Assembly: GCA_050115795.1 (NCBI GenBank)
Contig: JASFPT010000001.1
Coordinates: 1 to 64,000, forward strand
DNA from: JAIPEL01 sp050115795
GTDB taxonomy: Bacteria > Desulfobacterota > Desulfobacteria > Desulfobacterales > CAFBRK01
Length of the DNA: 64,000 nucleotides
Direction: 5' to 3'
The notes beneath the pieces are model-generated. The model ran no database searches. It was not told where the DNA came from and saw only the letters and a program-made list of their open reading frames with translations. The translations under genes and the position numbers were made by a program. Below, piece after piece: positions 8,724-15,151 of the stretch (position 1 is its first letter; each line of letters opens with the position of its first letter).

Positions 8724-9914
8724 ATGGGAAAAGACAACATCGTTTTTCTGGAAAACATCGAGTGGTTCGACGAGACCGGGCAGGAGCTGGTCCATCGCAT
8801 TCCGGAAAAAGGCTCCGGCGAAATCAAATGGGGCGCGCAGCTCACCGTCCGGGAAAGCCAGGCGGGTGTCTTTTTCTACAAAGGCAAAGCGATCGAGGCT
8901 TTCAGGCCAGGCCGACACACCCTCAAGACCGGAAACATTCCGATTCTGACCAAGATCGCCGCCCTGCCCTGGGCCATGTCCAGCCCCCTGCGAGCGGAAG
9001 TCTACCTGGTCAACATGAAAGTCTTTCCGAACCTGAAGTGGGGCACCCGGGATCCGGTGGCCTTCAAGGATTCGGAACTGGGCCTGATCCGCTTGCGCGC
9101 CTTCGGCGTTTTCAACCTGCGCGTGATCCAGCCGATCCTGTTTATCAACAGCCTTGTGGGCACCCGCGGCATGTTCACCACCGAAGAGATCGAAGAATAC
9201 CTGAACCGGGTCATCGTCTCCCGTTTCAACGATTACATGGGCGAGACCATCGATTCGATCCTGAACCTGCCGGCCAAGTACGACGAACTTTCCGACGGCC
9301 TTGCCAAGCGCCTTGTCGAGGATTTCTCCCACTTCGGTCTTGCCCTGACGCAGATCTATATCAACTCCATCACCCCGCCGCCCGAAGTGCAGCAGGCCAT
9401 CGACGACCGCAGCCGCATGGGCGTTTTCGACGACATGAACAAACTGATGCAGATGAAGGCGGCCATGGCGATGGAGAAGGCTTCGGAGGCGGCGGGCGAA
9501 GGTGCGGGAGGGATGGGCATGGGAACGACCATGGGGTTGATGATGCCCGCGATGTTCGCCCAATATTTTTCCGGGGCGCAGGGTCAGCCGGGCGGAGGCG
9601 GGGCGCCTCCTGCCGGCTCAGCCCCTTCCGGACAACCGCCCTCGGGCGGGCCCCAGGGCCAGCCTTCGGCACAATGCCCCGATTGCCAGCAGCATATCCC
9701 CATCGACGCCCATTTTTGCCCCTTTTGCGGGCACCAGGTTCTGGTCTTCACCCAATGCAGCAACTGCGGGAAGAACATGACCCCGAACGCAAAGTTTTGT
9801 TCGCGCTGCGGCGCGGCGGTGGAGACGACGCCGAAACCGGTTTTCTGTTCCCAGTGCGGGGCGGAGAATCTGCCGGAGGCCAAGTTCTGCAATTCGTGCG
9901 GCGAGAAACTGTAA
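8724..9914 (+). CDS. SPFH-domain protein with three C-terminal zinc-ribbon units
   Basis: A 396-residue cytosolic protein of the virion-core-like SPFH (stomatin/prohibitin) family. The N-terminal about 230 residues carry the SPFH fold (IEWFDETGQELVHRIPEKG at the start). A Gly/Met/Pro-rich hinge (about 260-315) follows, then paired CxxC motifs: CPDCQQHI...CPFCGH, CSNCGKNM...CSRCGA and CSQCGAEN...CNSCGEKL. ATG 8724 has GGAG ten bases upstream. The family often marks membrane or stress-associated oligomers, but function here is unknown. The next gene also starts with a zinc ribbon, suggesting a two-gene unit. Confidence 0.85.
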   Translation: MGKDNIVFLENIEWFDETGQELVHRIPEKGSGEIKWGAQLTVRESQAGVFFYKGKAIEAFRPGRHTLKTGNIPILTKIAALPWAMSSPLRAEVYLVNMKVFPNLKWGTRDPVAFKDSELGLIRLRAFGVFNLRVIQPILFINSLVGTRGMFTTEEIEEYLNRVIVSRFNDYMGETIDSILNLPAKYDELSDGLAKRLVEDFSHFGLALTQIYINSITPPPEVQQAIDDRSRMGVFDDMNKLMQMKAAMAMEKASEAAGEGAGGMGMGTTMGLMMPAMFAQYFSGAQGQPGGGGAPPAGSAPSGQPPSGGPQGQPSAQCPDCQQHIPIDAHFCPFCGHQVLVFTQCSNCGKNMTPNAKFCSRCGAAVETTPKPVFCSQCGAENLPEAKFCNSCGEKL

Positions 9915-9919
9915 AGCCA

Positions 9920-10034
9920 CTGGGAGGCCGGGAAACCGGGGAGGTCGCGCTGCGCGCCTGCAGAAGAAACTGAAAATGGCAAACAGGAAGCGGGGCGGGG
10001 CGGCGCTTCGCCTTCCTGCATCCCAGCCTCCCAG
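9920..10034. repeat. Inverted repeat pair bracketing the gap between the two zinc-ribbon genes
   Basis: The 14-bp arms at 9920-9933 and 10021-10034 are inverted copies with one mismatch (core CTGGGAGGC and GCCTCCCAG). The left arm starts 6 bp after the upstream stop codon. The right arm ends just before the ribosome-binding site of the next gene. The same core occurs at 28.9-29.1 kb. Confidence 0.7.
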
Positions 10035-10054
10035 CATGATGGGGAGCCTTCGCC

Positions 10055-11281
10055 ATCGATTTTCTGATCCAACATCAGTGCCCGCAGTGCGGTGGGCCTG
10101 CCGAGCTCAAAGAAACCGACCGGCTCTTTACCTGCCAGTTCTGCCGTGTGAAATCCTTCATCGCCCAGCGAGGATATTTTCAGTATGTCTTTGCCGACAG
10201 AGCGCCGAAAGGAAACGAACTTCTTTTCTTTCCTTATTGGCGTTTCAAGGGGATGTTCTTTGCGTGCACCGGGGCCGGCGTCAAGCACCGGTTCATGGAC
10301 CTGAGCTACCAGGCCGTGGAGACAAACCGCCTGCCGGCATCGGTCGGCCTGAGGAGCCAGGCCCTCAAACTCCGATTCGTCACCCCTTCTTCGAAGGGCC
10401 GCTTTCTGAAACCGACCATCTCCCTGGACAACGTCATGGAGATGTTCCACGAGCGGTTCTCCGACTCCCTGCCCAAGCCGGTCGTTCATCAGACGCACAT
10501 CGGCGAGGCCCTGAGTCTGCTCTATGCCCCCTATTACGTGAAAGGCAAATTGTTCGATGCCGTGCTCAACCGGCCGGTGGCGGGCGTTTCCGTCGAGGAG
10601 GCCGATGCGTTGTTTGCCGATGCCGGAGACCCCCGCCGCCACATCCAATTCCTGCCGACCCTCTGCCCGTCATGTGGTTGGGACCTGGTCGGGAAACGGG
10701 ACTCTCTGGTTCTTCACTGCAAAAACTGTGAAACGGCCTGGCAGGCCGGCAACAAAGGCCTGCAGCAGATTCCGTTCGGGACGCTCCCCCTGGCAAACGA
10801 TTCGCTGGTCTACATGCCTTTCTGGCGGATTCGCGCCGAGGTGTCCGGCATGGCGCTCTCGACTTATGCAGACCTGATCCGGGTCGCCAACCTTCCCAAG
10901 GCGCCGCAGGAAGGCTGGGACAAAATCGGCTTCCGCTTCTGGTCTCCGGCCTTCAAGGTACGCCCCCAGACGTTTCTCCGCCTTCTGACCAGCCTGACCC
11001 TGGCCCAGCCGATGGAAGACCCGGAAAAGGCGTTTCCAGACGAAGCGGCCCACCCGGTCAACCTTCCGATCACCGAGGCCATCGAGGGCCTCAAGATCAA
11101 CCTGGCCACCTTCATGAAGCCGCAGCAGAAATTGATGTCGGAGATTCCCTCCGTCGAGATCAAAGCCAAAAGCTTTATGCTGGTGTATGTCCCTTTCATC
11201 GAAAAACACCACGACCTGGTCCATCCCGTCTACCAGGCCGCCATCAACAAGAACCAGCTGCGCCTGTCCGGGAACCTGTAG
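10055..11281 (+). CDS. Conserved zinc-ribbon protein of unknown function, start codon apparently lost
   Basis: The frame is open from 10040 after an in-frame TGA at 10037. It encodes IDFLIQHQCPQCGG...CQFC, a clear N-terminal zinc ribbon, so coding begins upstream of the first usable GTG (10148, inside the ribbon). No ATG, GTG or TTG exists in the open stretch. A good GGGGAG (10041-10046) sits 8 bases before an ATC codon at 10055, which may be a mutated or non-canonical start; CTG 10064 is an alternative. A second CPSCG...CKNC ribbon lies near residue 205. Several Y/F-x-P-F/Y segments (FFPYWRF, YAPYYVKG, YMPFWRI, YVPFIEK) recur through the protein. Function is unknown; probably co-transcribed with the SPFH gene. 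Confidence 0.75.
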   Translation: MDFLIQHQCPQCGGPAELKETDRLFTCQFCRVKSFIAQRGYFQYVFADRAPKGNELLFFPYWRFKGMFFACTGAGVKHRFMDLSYQAVETNRLPASVGLRSQALKLRFVTPSSKGRFLKPTISLDNVMEMFHERFSDSLPKPVVHQTHIGEALSLLYAPYYVKGKLFDAVLNRPVAGVSVEEADALFADAGDPRRHIQFLPTLCPSCGWDLVGKRDSLVLHCKNCETAWQAGNKGLQQIPFGTLPLANDSLVYMPFWRIRAEVSGMALSTYADLIRVANLPKAPQEGWDKIGFRFWSPAFKVRPQTFLRLLTSLTLAQPMEDPEKAFPDEAAHPVNLPITEAIEGLKINLATFMKPQQKLMSEIPSVEIKAKSFMLVYVPFIEKHHDLVHPVYQAAINKNQLRLSGNL

Positions 11282-11352
11282 AATTCTTCGGGCATCGGCC
11301 GGGAGTATAACGGAGAGCGTCACCCGTGCGGCAAAGCGGGAATGAATCTCCG

Positions 11353-13221
11353 CTACGGTTCGTTGTGGTCCGGCGCCTTTTTCTTTGGCTGAATGGGGGG
11401 TCCGTACGCTGTATAAAAGGAATCGATGTACCGGAGTTTTTCCATTTCTACGTGGGCCCGCACCGGATCGAAGCCCTGCAGGATCCGAAAAAGCTTGTAT
11501 CGAACCTGACGCAGGCCTTCGTTGATCGCCAGCGCCTTGCGGTATTCTTCTACCGCCTTAAAATAGTTTCTCGCGCGCAGGTAGATATCCCCGGCCATCT
11601 CGTGCTTGTCGGCGGCGGCATCGGATGAATTGCCGACCCGGTCCAAATATTGCCAGGCACGCTGTGCGTCTCCGACGCTCAGTGCCTTCCCGGCCAGGGC
11701 CAGATCGGCGTACGCCGAAAACCGGCCCTTCATCTGGGAGGAGGCCTCCCAGTATCCGATCGCCTCTTCGGTTTTTCCCATCCGGTCCAGCAAGACGGCG
11801 TGGACGTTGTAAAACTCGCTCAGGTCTCCGCTATTTCCGACCGGCGCAAAGGAAACGATCGCCGCCGCCGCCCCGGCGCAGCATCCGATCCCGAAACGCC
11901 GCCAATTCTTGCCTCTGGCGCTGTCGATCAGCAACAGGAGTCCAACGGCCGCCAGCGGAGTGATTCCGGCCACCGCCGGCAGTCGGATCCGGGCGTTGGT
12001 GGAAAAAAGGACCAGGCCGGCGCCGTAGCCAAAGACCAGCAGGGCCAGTATCCGAACTCCCGGATGTCGATGCCATCCCAGAACGACACCGGCGATGAAA
12101 AACGGCAGGACCGCCCAGAACGGAACCAGCGGCAGTTTGAAAAAGGGCGCAAAGCGGCTCGTGAAACTGATGTCGTAGTGGTCCCCTCTTTCGCACCAGT
12201 GAAACGCCTCCAGCAGCCGTTTGCCCAGCTCCTTGGTCTGATACCCGGGGTTTTCCCCTATTTCTTTAAGCGCCTGCCCAAACCAGTACCGCCCCGCTTC
12301 GGCAGGGGTAAGCGTCCTCTTCAACCGCCGGCTGGCTTCGATCGTAAATTGCACGCCTTGTTCAGCCGGAGAGCTGGCAACAAACGGAATTCCATCTGGA
12401 TACCGGGTATTGTAGATCGTATAGAGGTAAAAGCCGCCCCGGGGGGGCAGCAGGCCGCCCTCCCCTGCGACCCGGTAATTTCGGATCAAAAAGGGGGCGT
12501 GGGCGGCGCCCAGTCCGACGGCAAACAACAACACCCCCACGGCCGCGGCCTTGGCTCCCTTTTTCCGGTATGCGATCCAGCCGAACACCACGGGCAGGAT
12601 CAGAATCAGAACCGCCGCGTTCGGCTGAACGCTGTCGAGCAGGCCGAGCATCGCGCCGGCCGCCGCCGCATGGACCGTCGAACGGGCCGACCGCCCCTCG
12701 GCAAACCATACGACGAACAGGGCCAGGGCGGCAAAGAGCGCCACGGCAAGGGAGGTCTTCAGGGGAACGATGCTGTAGAAGATGAAAGGCTCATACAGTG
12801 CCGCAGCGGCGCAGGCCACGATTCCGGCCCCCGGACCGCCGACCCTTTTTCCGATGAAAAAAATCAGCAAGCAGGTGATGACGGAAAAAAGGATGTTCGC
12901 ATACCGGATCAGAACGATGTCCGGGGAAAACAGCCGGTAGACCAGGGCCATGAAATAGGCCGGGAGGGGGGCAAACTGGTAGATCTGTCCAGAAGAAAAT
13001 GTACCTTCTGCCAGGGATTTGGCCCAATGGTGGTAGAGCTGCTCCTCAAATAGGCGGGCGTCAAAATAGACGCTTTCTTTCAGGGAGAGCAGCGCCGCAA
13101 GACGCAAGCCCGCGGAGACGGCAAGCAGAAGAATGACCCAGATCCAGAGGTTGCCCCGGAAAAGAGCAGCAATCCGGGAGGGATGTCCGCCTTTCGGTTC
13201 GATCGTGTCGGTATCGGTCAT
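11353..13221 (-). CDS. GT39/ArnT-like membrane glycosyltransferase with C-terminal TPR region
   Basis: A 622-residue protein with about 10-12 membrane segments and the early acidic loop YFDARLFEEQLYHHWAKSL that carries the catalytic Asp in polyprenyl-phosphate-mannose-type (PMT/ArnT/GT83) transferases. The last about 160 residues are soluble TPR-like helices (for example YFKAVEEYRKALAINEG). The start MTDTDTIEP at 13221 is chosen over an upstream in-frame codon at 13266. The donor is probably a polyprenyl-phosphate sugar; the acceptor could be lipid, protein or cell-surface glycan. No glycan-cluster neighbours are present. Confidence 0.75.
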   Translation of the reverse strand: MTDTDTIEPKGGHPSRIAALFRGNLWIWVILLLAVSAGLRLAALLSLKESVYFDARLFEEQLYHHWAKSLAEGTFSSGQIYQFAPLPAYFMALVYRLFSPDIVLIRYANILFSVITCLLIFFIGKRVGGPGAGIVACAAAALYEPFIFYSIVPLKTSLAVALFAALALFVVWFAEGRSARSTVHAAAAGAMLGLLDSVQPNAAVLILILPVVFGWIAYRKKGAKAAAVGVLLFAVGLGAAHAPFLIRNYRVAGEGGLLPPRGGFYLYTIYNTRYPDGIPFVASSPAEQGVQFTIEASRRLKRTLTPAEAGRYWFGQALKEIGENPGYQTKELGKRLLEAFHWCERGDHYDISFTSRFAPFFKLPLVPFWAVLPFFIAGVVLGWHRHPGVRILALLVFGYGAGLVLFSTNARIRLPAVAGITPLAAVGLLLLIDSARGKNWRRFGIGCCAGAAAAIVSFAPVGNSGDLSEFYNVHAVLLDRMGKTEEAIGYWEASSQMKGRFSAYADLALAGKALSVGDAQRAWQYLDRVGNSSDAAADKHEMAGDIYLRARNYFKAVEEYRKALAINEGLRQVRYKLFRILQGFDPVRAHVEMEKLRYIDSFYTAYGPPIQPKKKAPDHNEP

Positions 13222-13408
13222 TCTCGGCAGGAATCTTCGCTCAAGGGGTTGCGACCATGTTGCCACTTTTCGTCGATCAAGGGTTTTAGAATAGTCCAGT
13301 CACCCCTCGCGGGTCAAGATACCGACATGGCGATTTGCAGAACGGGGAAAAAGTGCCGTGTGCGGGCCGGTTCGATGGCAACCGCCCGCCGGCAGATCGG
13401 GGGGAGGG

Positions 13409-13753
13409 TCAGTTGTTCTTTTCGCTTTGCAGCGGACGCAATTGGTAATCGGAGCGAAAACAGATCGACATACCGGTCGATTCGCTCCGGTTCACGGTTC
13501 CTTTCAACTCGATGTGGACATGTCGTACATCGGCCCTCACACTCCTCAGCTTGTCCAGGTTCAAGACGAGGTCGATTCTGACGTCGGTGCCCTCGGGAAG
13601 AGGGCTTGCGGTCCTGAAAAAAGCCCCTCCACAGGAGATGTTTTCGGTGTGAACCTCGATTTCGGCGGCAGCGGCGTCGGCTGCCAGGACCCGGATCTTT
13701 GCGGGCAGTTCGAGATCGAACCTTTCGACGCCTCTTCGCTCCGAATGTTCCAT
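13409..13753 (-). CDS. PilZ-domain protein, probable c-di-GMP receptor
   Basis: A 114-residue single-domain protein. It shows an ERRGVERFDLELPA N-terminal stretch corresponding to the RxxxR switch and TENISCGGAFF corresponding to the (D/N)xSxxG motif, the two c-di-GMP-binding elements of PilZ. The second motif starts N-I-S where D/N is expected, so binding is plausible. It lies between a glycosyltransferase and a LuxR-type regulator on the same strand, but gaps of more than 180 bp on both sides argue for separate transcription. Confidence 0.8.
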   Translation of the reverse strand: MEHSERRGVERFDLELPAKIRVLAADAAAAEIEVHTENISCGGAFFRTASPLPEGTDVRIDLVLNLDKLRSVRADVRHVHIELKGTVNRSESTGMSICFRSDYQLRPLQSEKNN

Positions 13754-13984
13754 TTCGGCTCCCCCTCGGGTTGGAGGGTACTTAAGCAGGTTTTACGAAT
13801 CTACCTGTTTTGACCAAAAACTCAATACGCAGCGGGTATGATTTTCAGTCGTATTTTTCAGCCCGCCTCAAGGTAATCGCGTCTAATACGAAGCACTGAA
13901 AGCAGGGTGTCGTTCACCCGATCGTACTAGAAAGACCATCGGCCCCTCATCCCGGATGCGTAAAAAGCCCGCCGCGCTCGTCGG

Positions 13985-14626
13985 CTAAAGATTCTTAACG
14001 GCCCAAAGCGCCGCCTGAAGGCGGTTTGGCACACTGATTTTTTTGAAAATATTGTAGATGTGCGTCTTTACGGTGTTCGGACTGATGTGGAGTTCTTCTG
14101 CGATCTGCTCGTTTTTGGCTCCGGCCGACACGAGGACGAGAATCTCGGTCTCCCGGGGAGTCAGGGGATTGGTTTTCAGCGGCGGCAGGTGACCTCCGTC
14201 TCTGGCACGGAGAAAGGACTGCGTCAGCACCTCCCGGGACACCCAGAGCTCCCCTTTGAACACGGCCTCGATGGCCTTGGAGAAAACCTCTATCGGATCC
14301 TCCCGGTAGAGGAATCCCTTGACCCCGAGCTTCATGGCCGGCTCCTCCAACGCCGAACCCGGCTCCAGATTGAACAGGAGCGCGTAGCAGGACCGGAACA
14401 AGCCGGCCCGCTCGGCTTCCAGGTCCGGGAGACACTCGGAAAGCGGCCGGCCCCGGCAGTCCCATAAGATCAGCCGCGACGGATTCGGCGAATTCAGGTG
14501 TTCGACCGGCACCTCGTCACGGGAACTGCAACAGAGACACCCCAAGCCGGCGGTTTGTTCCAGATAGCGGGCAATCAGCGAGTTTTGCAACCGTCTCGGT
14601 CCGAGAATGAAGATTTGCGTTTCCAT
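13985..14626 (-). CDS. LuxR-family regulator with degenerate receiver-like N-terminus (CsgD-like)
   Basis: The C-terminal 65 residues are a classic NarL/LuxR helix-turn-helix (LTPRETEILVLVSAGAKNEQ, then HISPNTVKTHIYNIFKKI). The N-terminal about 130 residues resemble CsgD-type pseudo-receivers: ILGPRRLQNSLIARYLEQ, then a region where the phospho-acceptor Asp is replaced by the LILWDCRG context with no clear acidic pocket. DNA-binding role is secure; phosphorylation is doubtful. Length is 213 residues. With the neighbouring PilZ gene it suggests a biofilm or surface-related circuit, which is inference. Confidence 0.85.
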   Translation of the reverse strand: METQIFILGPRRLQNSLIARYLEQTAGLGCLCCSSRDEVPVEHLNSPNPSRLILWDCRGRPLSECLPDLEAERAGLFRSCYALLFNLEPGSALEEPAMKLGVKGFLYREDPIEVFSKAIEAVFKGELWVSREVLTQSFLRARDGGHLPPLKTNPLTPRETEILVLVSAGAKNEQIAEELHISPNTVKTHIYNIFKKISVPNRLQAALWAVKNL

Positions 14627-15151
14627 TTTTCAGGTATCGAACTCCACGTCTTCTGTGTGCAGGCCGTGCTAACTGATGAACGGGCGATCGTAAAATGGCT
14701 GCCGGGCAATGCCGGCCCCCTGGATTTGAGCGGGCACCCCGGTCCGACCGTGCCGCCGGTCCATCTTTCCCCGACCGGTCCGAAGTTGACTCCAGTGCGG
14801 TCTGTTGCCGTCTTTCGCAGAAAGCAAAACACCTATCTGTCGTGGCAGCGATTACCTTCTCGTGGTTGTGGTTGGCGCATCGCTGCCTTGCCGGGAAGCG
14901 AGCGATGAAGTTCCGGGTTTGATCGTGACAATCTCCGGCTCGAAAAACCGGGGAACGTGAGCTGGGAAACGTAGAAAAAGGTATAATTATCTTTCACATA
15001 CGGCCTGAAATGTCAATACGAAAGCAAGGGGACCAACAGCACGGATGCTGCCGGGCCGGGGCGCTGGGCCCATTGCCGCCGGTGGCCGGCAAAACCCGGC
15101 CCTGCCCGGCGGCCGGTGGGTCCCAAGCGCCAAAAGCCCGGCGAAACGCCA
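14627..15151. other. 525-bp non-coding region with a structured GC-rich segment
   Basis: No frame here gives a recognisable protein. The right part (about 15050-15135) is very GC-rich and folds into nested imperfect palindromes: GGCGCTGGGCCCA near 15060 pairs with TGGGTCCCAAGCGCC near 15117, with GCCGGTGGCCGGC and CCGGCGGCCGG inside. It lies right after the 993-residue gene and may be its terminator or an RNA structure. A reverse promoter candidate lies between the two parts. Confidence 0.5.
14986..15016 (-). promoter_or_regulatory. Candidate promoter for the LuxR-type regulator
   Basis: On the minus strand TTGACA (complement of 15011-15016) is followed after 19 bp by GATAAT (complement of 14986-14991) in an AT-rich patch. 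It would give a leader of about 350 bases before the regulator. The spacer is long, so confidence is modest. Confidence 0.4.

Noticed and set aside
14982..14987. A TATAAT box on the plus strand
   Set aside because: No acceptable -35 element at 16-18 bp and no plus-strand gene downstream for 3.4 kb; the reverse-strand promoter reading is better.
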